NCBI RefSeq assembly: GCF_050908995.1
Contig: NC_135126.1
Coordinates: 310,001 to 374,000 of the forward strand
Length of the DNA: 64,000 nucleotides
Reading direction: 5' to 3'
DNA from: Andrena cerasifolii
Lineage: Eukaryota; Arthropoda; Insecta; Hymenoptera; Andrenidae
A program made the position numbers and the translations under genes. Below, one piece after another: positions 1 to 9,182 of the stretch. Every line of letters starts with the position of its first letter. Within the stretch, counting starts at the first letter, position 1. The notes beneath the pieces are model-generated. The model was not told the origin of the DNA and searched no databases. It saw only the letters and a program-made list of their open reading frames with translations.

Positions 1-2017
1 CGATGCCTTTGTAGCTGAAATTTAGTATACCTCTATCCACTTCATGTTCTCCTGATATATTGGCCAAAATCTGGCGAAAATGTTCAGAATGCACAAAATT
101 GGGCTTTGTAACAGGAGAACATGCCGTCGAAAGAGATGGCACAAAGTAACGTCTCCGGAGAGCAAATCAAAGAGCGAGAAATGGCGCAGATGTTTCGAGA
201 CAGTGACAGTTTAACGAAGAGACGCAGAATTTTCGAACGCCTCTTGAACGGCCTGCGCCTCTTATTTGCAACTTTAAGGCGATGCCTTTGAAGTTGAAAT
301 TTAGTATACCTCTTTCCACTTCATGTTCTCCTGATATATTGGCCAAAATCTGGCGAAAATGTTCAGAATGCACAAAATTGGGCTTTGTAACAGGAGAACA
401 TGCCGTCGAAAGAGATGACACAAAGTAACGTCTCCGGAGAGCAAATCAAGGAGCGAGAAGTGGCGCAGATGTTTCGAGACAGTGACTGTTTAACGAAGAG
501 ACGTAGAATTTTGGAGCGCCTCTTATTTGCAACGTTAAGGCGATGCCTTTGAAGCTGAAATTTAGTATACCTCTATCCACTTCATGTTCTCCTGATATAT
601 TGGCCAAAATCTGGCGAAAATGTTCAGAATGCACAAAATTGGGCTTTGTAACAGGAGAACATGCCGTCGAAAGAGATGGCACAAAGTAACGTCTCCGGAG
701 AGCAAATCAAAGAGCGAGAAGTGGCGCAGATGTTTCGAGACAGTGACTGTTTAACGAAGAGAAGCAGAATTTTGGACCGCCTCTTATTTGCAACTTTAAG
801 GCGATGCCTTTGAAGCTGAAATTTAGTGTACCTCTTTCCACTTCGTGTTCTCCTGCTATATTGGCCAAAATCTGGCGAAAATGTTCAGAATGCACAAAAT
901 TGGGCTTTGTAACAGGAGAACATGCCGTCGAAAGGGATGGCACAAAGTAACGTCTCCGGAGAGCGAATGAAAGAGCGAGAAGTGGCGCAGATGTTTCGAG
1001 AAAGTGACTGTTTAACGAACAGACGCAGAATTTTCGAACGTCTATTGAAAGGCCTACGCCTCTTATTCGCAACTTTAAGGCGATGCCTTTGTAGCTGAAA
1101 TTTAGTATACCTCTATCCACTTCATGTTCTCCTGATATATTGGCCAAAATCTGGCGAAAATGTTCAGAATGCACAAAATTGGGCTTTGTAACAGGAGAAC
1201 ATGCCGTCGAAAGAGATGACACAAAGTAACGTCTCCGGAGAGCAAATCAAGGAGCGAGAAGTGGCGCAGATGTTTCGAGACAGTGACTGTTTAACGAAGA
1301 GACGTAGAATTTTGGAGCGCCTCTTATTTGCAACGTTAAGGCGATGCCTTTGAAGCTGAAATTTAGTATACCTCTATCCACTTCATGTTCTCCTGATATA
1401 TTGGCCAAAATCTGGCGAAAATTTTCAGAATGCACAAAATTGGGCTTTGTAACAGGAGAACATGCCGTCGAAAGAGATGGCACAAAGTAACGTCTCCGGA
1501 GAGCAAATCAAAGAGCGAGAAGTGGCGCAGATGTTTCGAGACAGTGACTGTTTCACGAAGAGACGCAGAATTTTCGAACGCCTCTTGAACGGCCTGCGCC
1601 TCTATTTGCAACTTTAAGGCGATGCCTTTGAAGTTGAAATTTAGTATACCTCTTTCCACTTCGTGTTCTCCTGATATATTGGCCAAAATTGGGCTTTATA
1701 ACAGGTGAACATGCCGTCGAAAGAGATGACACAAAGTAACGTCTCCGGAGAGCAAATCAAGGAGCGAGAAGTGGCGCAGATGTTTCGAGACAGTGACTGT
1801 TTAACGAAGAGACGTAGAATTTTGGAGCGCCTCTTATTTGCAACGTTAAGGCGATGCCTTTGAAGCTGAAATTTAGTATACCTCTATCCACTTCATGTTC
1901 TCCTGATATATTGGCCAAAATCTGGCGAAAATTTTCAGAATGCACAAAATTGGGCTTTGTAACAGGAGAACATGCCGTCGAAAGAGATGGCACAAAGTAA
2001 CGTCTCCGGAGAGCAAA
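1..2017 (+). repeat. Array block: D tail, A B C D B E B
   Basis: Unit starts are 167 A, 446 B, 707 C, 968 D, 1247 B, 1508 E and 1757 B; bases 1-166 are the right part of a D unit. Bases 1-1246 correspond to 32164-33409, including the private TTTAGTGTACC in C. Bases 1247-2017 correspond to 34477-35247. Nothing other than satellite is present. Confidence 0.9.
707..1222 (-). other. Two-monomer open frame, 171 codons, probably non-coding
   Basis: Read on the minus strand, a D unit (968-1246) runs into a C unit (707-967) without a stop, because the TGA at the usual unit boundary is changed to TCA. The frame begins at a GTG, not an ATG. The D part reads ...SAPLLAL and continues SFALRRRYFV into the C part. 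Similar frames occur wherever D follows C or an equivalent unit, for example 7284-7799, 8643-9158, 10787-11302, 45186-45701, 51703-52218 and 63246-63761. I see no signal peptide, known domain or codon-level constraint. Variants between units replace many residues (F/Y/N/C, H/N/Y, D/E, A/T/V). I regard this as a by-product of unit length being a multiple of three. Confidence given is that the frame exists as described, not that it is expressed. Confidence 0.8.
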
Positions 2018-2278
2018 TCAAAGAGCGAGAAGTGGCGCAGATGTTTCGAGACAGTGACTGTTTAACGAAGAGACGCAGAATTTTGGAGCGCCTCTTATTT
2101 GCAACTTTAAGGTGATACCCTTGAAGCAGAAATTTAGTATACCTCTATCCACTTCATGTTCTCCTGATATATTCGCCAAAATCTGGCGAAAATGGTCAGA
2201 ATGCACAAAATTGGGCTTTGTAACAGGTGGACATGCCGTCGAAAGAGATGACACAAAGTAACGTCTCCGGAGAGCAAA

Positions 2279-2529
2279 TCAAAGAGCGAGAAATGGCGCA
2301 GATGTTTCGAGACAGAGACTGTTTAACGAAGAGACGCAGAATTTTCGAACGCTTCTTGAAAGGCCTGCGCCTCTTATTTGCAACTTTAAGGCGATGCCTT
2401 TGAAGCTGAAATTTAGTATACCTCTTTCCACTTCATGTTCTCCTGATATATTGGCCAAAATCTGGCGATAATTTTCGGAATGCACAAAATTGAAAGAGAT
2501 GGCACTAAGTAACGTCTCCGGAGAGCAAA
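2279..2529 (+). repeat. 251 bp monomer with a 28 bp deletion
   Basis: This unit has GACAGAGACTG and GCTTCTTGAAAGG. It lacks 28 bp between AAAATTG and AAAGAGATGG, so the right arm of the 12 bp inverted repeat is removed. The only other copy in the window is 35509-35759, which makes it a strong marker that 1-7 kb and 32-39 kb share ancestry. Confidence 0.88.
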
Positions 2530-4383
2530 TCAAAGAGCGAGAAATGGCGCAGATGTTTCGAGACAGTGACTGTTTCACGAAGAGACGCAGAATTTTCGAA
2601 CACCTCTTGAACGGCCTGCGCCTCTATTTGCAACTTTAAGGTGATGCCCTTGAAGCAGAAATTTAGTATACCTCTATCCACTTCGTGTTCTCCTGATATA
2701 TTGACCAAAATCTGGCGAAAATGTTCAGAATGCACAAAATTGGGCTTTGTAACAGGAGAACATGCCGTCGAAAGAGATGGCACAAAGTTACGTCTGCGGA
2801 GAGCAAATCAAAGAGCGAGAAATGGCGCAGATGTTTCGAGACAGTGACAGTTTAACGAAGAGACGCAGAATTTTGGAGCGCGCCTTATTTGCAACTTTAA
2901 GGCGATGCCTTTGTAGCTGAAATTTAGTATACCTCTTTCCACTTCGTGTTCTCCTGATATATTGGCCAAAATCTGGCGAAAATATTCAGAATGCACAAAA
3001 TTGGGCATTGTAACAGGAGAACATGCCGTCGAAAGAGATGGCACAAAGTAACGTCTCCGGAGAGCAAATCAAAGAGCGAGAAGTGGCGCAGATGTTTCGA
3101 GACAGTGACTGTTTCACGAAGAGACGCAGAATTTTCGAACGCCTCTCAAACGGCCTGCGCCTCTATTTGCAACTTTAAGGCGATGCCTTTGAAGTTGAAA
3201 TTTAGTATACCTCTTTCCACTTCGTGTTCTCCTGATATATTGGCTAAAATTGGGCTTTGTAACAGGTGAACATGCCGTCGAAAGAGATGACACAAAGTAA
3301 CGTCTCCGGAGAGCAAATCAAAGAGCGAGAAGTGGCGCAGATGTTTCGAGACAGTGACTGTTTCACGAAGAGACGCAGAATTTTCGAACGCCTCTTGAAC
3401 GGCCTGCGCCTCTATTTGCAACTTTAAGGTGATGCCCTTGAAGCAGAAATTTAGTATACCTCTATCCACTTCGTGTTCTCCTGATATATTGACCAAAATC
3501 TGGCGAAAATGTTCAGAATGCACAAAATTGGGCTTTGTAACAGGTGAACATGCCGTCGAAAGAGATGGCACAAAGTTACGTCTGCGGAGAGCAAATCAAA
3601 GAGCGAGAAATGGCGCAGATGTTTCGAGACAGTGACAGTTTAACGAAGAGACGCAGAATTTTGGAGCGCCTCTTATTTGCAACTTTAAGGCGATGCCTTT
3701 GTAGCTGAAATTTAGTATACCTCTTTCCACTTCGTGTTCTCCTGATATATTGGCCAAAATCTGGCGAAAATATTCAGAATGCACAAAATTGGGCATTGTA
3801 ACAGGAGAACATGCCGTCGAAAGAGATGGCACAAAGTAACGTCTCCGGAGAGCAAATCAAAGAGCGAGAAGTGGCGCAGATGTTTCGAGACAGTGACTGT
3901 TTCACGAAGAGACGCAGAATTTTCGAACGCCTCTCAAACGGCCTGCGCCTCTATTTGCAACTTTAAGGCGATGCCTTTGAAGTTGAAATTTAGTATACCT
4001 CTTTCCACTTCGTGTTCTCCTGATATATTGGCTAAAATTGGGCTTTGTAACAGGTGAACATGCCGTCGAAAGAGATGACACAAAGTAACGTCTCCGGAGA
4101 GCAAATCAAAGAGCGAGAAGTGGCGCAGATGTTTCGAGACAGTGACTGTTTCACGAAGAGACGCAGAATTTTCGAACGCCTCTTGAACGGCCTGCGCCTC
4201 TATTTGCAACTTTAAGGCGATGCCTTTGAAGCTGAAATTTAGTATACCTCTTTCCACTTCATGTTCTCCTGATATATGGGCCAAAATCTGGCGATAATTT
4301 TCGGAATGCACAAAATTGGGCTTTGTAACAGGTGAACATGCCGTCGAAAGAGATGGCACTAAGTAACGTCTCGGGAGAGCAAA

Positions 4384-4615
4384 TCAAAGAGCGAGAAATG
4401 GCGCAGATGTTTCGAGACAGTGACAGTTTAACGAAGAGACGCAGAATTTTGGAGCGCCTCTTATTTGCAACTTTAAGGCGATGCCTTTGTAGCTGAAATT
4501 TAGTATACCTCTTTCCACTTCGCGTTCGCCTGATATATTGGCCAAAATTGGGCTTTATAACAGGTGAACATGCCGTCGAAAGAGATGACACAAAGTAACG
4601 TCTCCGGAGAGCAAA
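4384..4615 (+). repeat. 232 bp monomer, K type with the 29 bp deletion
   Basis: A 261 bp K-like unit that has lost the same 29 bp as E (GGCCAAAATTGGGC), giving 232 bp. It carries the private word CGCGTTCGCC. The second copy is 36826-37057. Either the deletion arose twice or it moved into a K background by exchange. Confidence 0.85.
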
Positions 4616-5432
4616 TCAAAGAGCGAGAAGTGGCGCAGATGTTTCGAGACAGTGACTGTTTCACGAAGAGACGCAGAATTTTCGAACGCCTCTCAAACGG
4701 CCTGCGCCTCTATTTGCAACTTTAAGGCGATGCCTTTGAAGTTGAAATTTAGTATACCTCTTTCCACTTCGTGTTCTCCTGATATATTGACCAAAATCTG
4801 GCGAAAATGTTCAGAATGCACAAAATTGGGCATTGTAACAGGAGAACATGCCGTCGAAAGAGATGGCACAAAGTAACGTCTCCGGAGAGCAAATCAAAGA
4901 GCGAGAAGTGGCGCAGATGTTTCGAGACAGTGACTGTTTAACGAAGAGACGCAGAATTTTGGAGCGCCTCTTATTTGCAACTTTAAGGCGATGCCCTTGA
5001 AGCAGAAATTTAGTATACCTCTATCCACTACATGTTCTCCTGATAAATTGGCCAAAATCTGGCGAAAATATTCAGAATGCACAAAATTGGGCATTGTAAC
5101 AGGAGAACATGCCGTCGAAAGAGATGGCACAAAGTAACGTCTCCGGAGAGCAAATCAAAGAGCGAGAAATGGCGCAGATGTTTCGAGACAGTGACTGTTT
5201 CACGAAGAGACGCAGAATTTTCGAACGCCTCTTGAACGGCCTGCGCCTCTATTTGCAACTTTAAGGCGATGCCTTTGAAGCTGAAATTTAGTATACCTCT
5301 TTCCACTTCATGTTCTCCTGATATATTGGCCAAAATCTGGCGATAATTTTCGGAATGCACAAAATTGGGCTTTGTAACAGGTGAACATGCCGTCGAAAGA
5401 GATGGCACTAAGTAACGTCTCGGGAGAGCAAA

Positions 5433-5693
5433 TCAAAGAGCGAGAAATGGCGCAGATGTTTCGAGACAGTGACAGTTTAACGAAGAGACGCAGAATTTTG
5501 GAGCGCCTCTTATTTGCAACTTTAAGGCGATGCCTTTGTAGCTGAAATTTAGTATACCTCTTTCCACTTCGTGTTCTCCTGATAAATTGGCCAAAATCTG
5601 GCGAAAATATTCAGAATGCACAAAATTGGGCATTGTAACAGGAGAACATGCCGTCGAAAGAGATGGCACAAAGTAACGTCTCCGGAGAGCAAA
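5433..5693 (+). repeat. Subfamily K monomer, 261 bp (exemplar)
   Basis: It has the A-like left edge (GAAATGG, ACAGTGACAGT) but TTGGAGCG without the 18 bp segment, then TTTGTAGCTG, AAAATATTCAG and GGGCATTG. Copies at 2808, 3596, 5433, 36038 and 41363 are confined to the 2-6 kb zone and its later copies. The 2808 and 36038 copies share GCGCGCCTTATT. Confidence 0.82.
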
Positions 5694-6274
5694 TCAAAGA
5701 GCGAGAAGTGGCGCAGATGTTTCGAGACAGTGACTGTTTCACGAAGAGACGCAGAATTTTCGAACGCCTCTTGAACGGCCTGCGCCTCTATTTGCAACTT
5801 TAAGGCGATGCCTTTGAAGTTGAAATTTAGTATACCTCTTTCCACTTCGTGTTCTCCTGATATATTGGCTAAAATTGGGCTTTGTAACAGGTGAACATGC
5901 CGTCGAAAGAGATGACACAAAGTAACGTCTCCGGAGAGCAAATCAAAGAGCGAGAAGTGGCGCAGATGTTTCGAGACAGTGACTGTTTAACGAAGAGACG
6001 CAGAATTTTGGAGCGCCTCTTATTTGCAACTTTAAGGCGATGCCCTTGAAGCAGAAATTTAGTATACCTCTATCCACTTCATGTTCTCCTGATATATTGG
6101 CCAAAATCTGGCGAAAATGTTCAGAATGCACAAAATTGGGCTTTGTAACAGGAGAACATGCCGTCGAAAGAGATGGCACAAAGTAACGTCTCCGGAGAGC
6201 AAATCAAAGAGCGAGAAATGGCGCAGATGTTTCGAGACAGTGACAGTTTAACGAAGAGACGCAGAATTTTCGAA

Positions 6275-6300
6275 CGCCTCTTGAACGGCCTGCGCCTCTT
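6275..6300 (+). repeat. Direct repeat bounding the 18 bp length polymorphism
   Basis: CGCCTCTT occurs at 6275-6282 and 6293-6300, exactly 18 bp apart. Removing one repeat plus the intervening GAACGGCCTG turns the long 279 bp unit into the 261 bp type. This is the expected signature of replication slippage or of a short duplication. Confidence 0.85.
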
Positions 6301-6380
6301 ATTTGCAACTTTAAGGCGATGCCTTTGAAGTTGAAATTTAGTATACCTCTTTCCACTTCATGTTCTCCTGATATATTGGC

Positions 6381-6415
6381 CAAAATCTGGCGAAAATGTT
6401 CAGAATGCACAAAAT
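6381..6415 (+). repeat. Direct repeat bounding the 29 bp deletion of E units
   Basis: CAAAAT at 6381-6386 and 6410-6415 is spaced 29 bp in this intact unit. E and 232 bp units read straight from the first copy into TGGGC, so one copy plus the interval is gone. This fits microhomology-mediated deletion or slippage. Confidence 0.85.
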
Positions 6416-6482
6416 TGGGCTTTGTAACAGGAGAACATGCCGTCGAAAGAGATGACACAAAGTAACGTCTCCGGAGAGCAAA

Positions 6483-6719
6483 TCAAGGAGCGAGAAGTGG
6501 CGCAGATGTTTCGAGACAGTGACTGTTTAACGAAGAGACGTAGAATTTTGGAGCGCCTCTTATTTGCAACGTTAAGGCGATGCCTTTGAAGCTGAAATTT
6601 AGTATACCTCTATCCACTTCATGTTCTCCTGATATATTGGCCAAAATCTGGCGAAAATGTTCAGAATGCACAAAATTGGGCTTTGTAACAGGAGAACATG
6701 CCGTCGAAAGAGATGGCAC
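6483..6719 (-). other. Single-monomer minus-strand open frame, 78 codons, probably non-coding
   Basis: Nearly every 261 bp unit has this 78-codon frame and every intact 279 bp unit an 84-codon version, ending at the TGA of the unit boundary. The start is GTG (GTGCCATCT or GTGTCATCT). The product would begin with PSLSTACSPVTKPNFVHSE and has no feature I recognise. The 18 bp indel adds or removes six codons in frame. In J and E units the 1 bp loss shifts the frame. No promoter, Kozak context or splice signals can be argued for. Confidence 0.6.
6620..6700 (+). repeat. 12 bp inverted repeat with 57-nt loop (exemplar)
   Basis: CATGTTCTCCTG at 6620-6631 is the exact reverse complement of CAGGAGAACATG at 6689-6700. 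The arms are perfect in units with CTTCATG. Units with CTTCGTG keep a 10 bp core. In E units the loop shrinks to 28 nt (arms 19743-19752 and 19781-19790 in one copy) and the right arm has one mismatch (CAGGTGAACA). Within the loop, GCCAAAATCTGGC adds a 4 bp stem. A cruciform or folded transcript is possible but not shown. Confidence 0.8.
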
Positions 6720-6743
6720 AAAGTAACGTCGCCGGAGAGCAAA

Positions 6744-7022
6744 TCAAAGAGCGAGAAGTGGCGCAGATGTTTCGAGACAGTGACTGTTTAACGAAGAGAC
6801 GCAGAATTTTCGAACGCCTATTGAAAGGCCTGCGCCTCTTATTTGCAACTTTAAGGCGATGCCTTTGAAGCTGAAATTTAGTATACCTCTTTCCACTTCA
6901 TGTTCTCCTGATATATTGGTCAAAATCTGGCGAAAATTTTCAGAATGCACAAAATTGGGCTTTGTAACAGGAGAACATGCCGTCGAAAGAGATGGCACAA
7001 AGTAACGTCTCCGGAGAGCAAA
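6744..7022 (+). repeat. Subfamily G monomer, 279 bp (exemplar)
   Basis: The unit is usually preceded by GTCGCCGGAG instead of GTCTCCGGAG, which breaks the TCTCCGGAGA palindrome. Inside it has CGCCTATTGAAAGGCCTGCG, TTGGTCAAAATC and GAAAATTTTCAG. It contains the 18 bp segment. It mostly precedes C. Copies at 9723 and 11867 share the private left edge TCAAAAAGCG. Confidence 0.88.
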
Positions 7023-7283
7023 TCAAAGAGCGAGAAGTGGCGCAGATGTTTCGAGACAGTGACTGTTTAACGAAGAGAAGCAGAATTTTGGACCGCCTCT
7101 TATTTGCAACTTTAAGGCGATGCCTTTGAAGCTGAAATTTAGTATACCTCTTTCCACTTCGTGTTCTCCTGCTATATTGGCCAAAATCTGGCGAAAATGT
7201 TCAGAATGCACAAAATTGGGCTTTGTAACAGGAGAACATGCCGTCGAAAGAGATGGCACAAAGTAACGTCTCCGGAGAGCAAA
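7023..7283 (+). repeat. Subfamily C monomer, 261 bp (exemplar)
   Basis: Diagnostic changes are GAAGCAGAATTTTGGACCG, CTTCGTGTTCTCC and CCTGCTATATTGG. It lacks the 18 bp segment. C is often doubled or followed directly by D, as at 7284-7823. The copies at 707 and 32870 share a private change, TTTAGTGTACC. Confidence 0.9.
7269..7278 (+). repeat. Perfect palindrome TCTCCGGAGA near the monomer boundary
   Basis: The 10 bp word equals its own reverse complement and occurs in most monomers just left of GCAAATCAAAG. It is broken to TCGCCGGAGA before most G units and to TCTGCGGAGA in a few J-zone units. Confidence 0.85.
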
Positions 7284-7316
7284 TCAAAGAGCGAGAAGTG
7301 GCGCAGATGTTTCGAG

Positions 7317-7387
7317 ACAGTGACTGTTTAACGAAGAGAAGCAGAATTTTGGACCGCCTCTTATTTGCAACTTTAAGGCGATGCCTT
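7317..7387 (+). repeat. Two short dyads: ACAGT-G-ACTGT and AAGGC-GAT-GCCTT
   Basis: ACAGTGACTGT (7317-7327) has 5 bp arms around one base. AAGGCGATGCCTT (7375-7387) has 5 bp arms around three bases. The first is lost in A and K units (ACAGTGACAGT) and in GACAGGATTG units. The second is weakened in F units (GATGCCCTT). Confidence 0.8.
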
Positions 7388-7544
7388 TGAAGCTGAAATT
7401 TAGTATACCTCTTTCCACTTCGTGTTCTCCTGCTATATTGGCCAAAATCTGGCGAAAATGTTCAGAATGCACAAAATTGGGCTTTGTAACAGGAGAACAT
7501 GCCGTCGAAAGAGATGGCACAAAGTAACGTCTCCGGAGAGCGAA

Positions 7545-7823
7545 TGAAAGAGCGAGAAGTGGCGCAGATGTTTCGAGAAAGTGACTGTTTAACGAACAGA
7601 CGCAGAATTTTCGAACGTCTATTGAAAGGCCTACGCCTCTTATTCGCAACTTTAAGGCGATGCCTTTGTAGCTGAAATTTAGTATACCTCTTTCCACTTC
7701 ATGTTCTCCTGATATATTGGTCAAAATCTGGCGAAAATGTTCAGAATGCACAAAATTGGGCTTTGTAACAGGAGAACATGCCGTCGAAAGAGATGGCACA
7801 AAGTAACGTCTCCGGAGAGCAAA
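7545..7823 (+). repeat. Subfamily D monomer, 279 bp, minus-strand stop lost (exemplar)
   Basis: Diagnostic changes are GCGAATGAAAG in place of GCAAATCAAAG at the left edge, GAAAGTGACTG, GAACAGACGC, GTCTATTGAAAGGCCTACG, TTATTCGC and TTTGTAGCTG. The left-edge change removes the minus-strand TGA present in other subfamilies. D almost always follows C. Copies at 59466, 61347, 62688 and 63507 share two extra changes, GAACAGAAGC and GATGCCATTG. Confidence 0.9.
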
Positions 7824-9182
7824 TCAAAGAGCGAGAAATGGCGCAGATGTTTCGAGACAGTGACAGTTTAACGAAGAGACGCAGAATTTTCGAACGCCTC
7901 TTGAACGGCCTGCGCCTCTTATTTGCAACTTTAAGGCGATGCCTTTGAAGTTGAAATTTAGTATACCTCTTTCCACTTCATGTTCTCCTGATATATTGGC
8001 CAAAATCTGGCGAAAATGTTCAGAATGCACAAAATTGGGCTTTGTAACAGGAGAACATGCCGTCGAAAGAGATGACACAAAGTAACGTCGCCGGAGAGCA
8101 AATCAAAGAGCGAGAAGTGGCGCAGATGTTTCGAGACAGTGACTGTTTAACGAAGAGACGCAGAATTTTCGAACGCCTATTGAAAGGCCTGCGCCTCTTA
8201 TTTGCAACTTTAAGGCGATGCCTTTGAAGCTGAAATTTAGTATACCTCTTTCCACTTCATGTTCTCCTGATATATTGGTCAAAATCTGGCGAAAATTTTC
8301 AGAATGCACAAAATTGGGCTTTGTAACAGGAGAACATGCCGTCGAAAGAGATGGCACAAAGTAACGTCTCCGGAGAGCAAATCAAAGAGCGAGAAGTGGC
8401 GCAGATGTTTCGAGACAGTGACTGTTTAACGAAGAGAAGCAGAATTTTGGACCGCCTCTTATTTGCAACTTTAAGGCGATGCCTTTGAAGCTGAAATTTA
8501 GTATACCTCTTTCCACTTCGTGTTCTCCTGCTATATTGGCCAAAATCTGGCGAAAATGTTCAGAATGCACAAAATTGGGCTTTGTAACAGGAGAACATGC
8601 CGTCGAAAGAGATGGCACAAAGTAACGTCTCCGGAGAGCAAATCAAAGAGCGAGAAGTGGCGCAGATGTTTCGAGACAGTGACTGTTTAACGAAGAGAAG
8701 CAGAATTTTGGACCGCCTCTTATTTGCAACTTTAAGGCGATGCCTTTGAAGCTGAAATTTAGTATACCTCTTTCCACTTCGTGTTCTCCTGCTATATTGG
8801 CCAAAATCTGGCGAAAATGTTCAGAATGCACAAAATTGGGCTTTGTAACAGGAGAACATGCCGTCGAAAGAGATGGCACAAAGTAACGTCTCCGGAGAGC
8901 GAATGAAAGAGCGAGAAGTGGCGCAGATGTTTCGAGAAAGTGACTGTTTAACGAACAGACGCAGAATTTTCGAACGTCTATTGAAAGGCCTACGCCTCTT
9001 ATTCGCAACTTTAAGGCGATGCCTTTGTAGCTGAAATTTAGTATACCTCTTTCCACTTCATGTTCTCCTGATATATTGGTCAAAATCTGGCGAAAATGTT
9101 CAGAATGCACAAAATTGGGCTTTGTAACAGGAGAACATGCCGTCGAAAGAGATGGCACAAAGTAACGTCTCCGGAGAGCAAA

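Larger units (their letters stand above)
2018..6203 (+). repeat. Array block: F/J/K/E zone rich in private variants
   Basis: Unit starts are 2018 F-like (GGTGATACCC), 2279 (251 bp), 2530 J, 2808 K, 3069 E, 3318 J, 3596 K, 3857 E, 4106 J, 4384 (232 bp), 4616 J, 4894 F-like (CCACTACATG), 5155 J, 5433 K, 5694 E and 5943 F-like. Units 2530-3317 and 3318-4105 form a 788 bp tandem duplication. This zone has more deletions and private changes than its surroundings. It recurs with indels at 35248-38384 and in part at 40546-42133. Confidence 0.9.
6204..6482 (+). repeat. Subfamily A monomer, 279 bp (exemplar)
   Basis: Diagnostic changes are GAAATGGCGC, ACAGTGACAGT (the common dyad ACAGTGACTGT turned into a direct repeat), CTCTTGAACGGCCTGCG, GAAGTTGAAA and a GATGACAC end. 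It contains the 18 bp segment. Other A units start at 167, 7824, 9183, 11327, 12670, 15836, 17984, 20115, 21719, 22259, 25425, 30984, 32330, 33410, 38385, 42134 (gapped), 49280 and 63786 (partial). Those at 16637 and 26226 are close variants that end GATGGC. Confidence 0.9.
6483..6743 (+). repeat. Subfamily B monomer, 261 bp (exemplar)
   Basis: Diagnostic changes are TCAAGGAGCG at the left edge of many copies, GACGTAGAATTTTGGAGCG, AACGTTAAGG and CTCTATCCAC. It lacks the 18 bp segment. It commonly follows A and precedes G or another B. The 12 bp inverted repeat is perfect in this copy (6620-6631 with 6689-6700). The copy at 18524 is 260 bp because one T is missing in AATTTTGG. Confidence 0.9.

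Noticed and set aside
707..1222. Minus-strand frames of 78-171 codons as protein-coding genes
   Set aside because: They repeat with the satellite period, start at GTG or TTG, show no known domain, and differ between units by many amino-acid replacements. The regular frame follows from unit lengths divisible by three.
2641..2847. Plus-strand frames of 60-115 codons in J/E regions as genes
   Set aside because: They appear only where TTAACG becomes TTCACG and removes a stop, and they vanish in neighbouring units. No independent coding evidence.
7309..7330. CENP-B box in TTTCGAGACAGTGACTG
   Set aside because: It has TTCG and the central A in place but lacks the CGGG half of the core motif. Other TTCG sites on both strands also fail.
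7309..7520. Monomer as an old dimer of shorter units (GGCGCAGATGTTTCGAGA versus GGCGAAAATGTTCAGAAT, and GAGATGGCAC versus GAAATGGCGC)
   Set aside because: The resemblances are short and not at consistent spacing; they could be chance in a 261 bp sequence.
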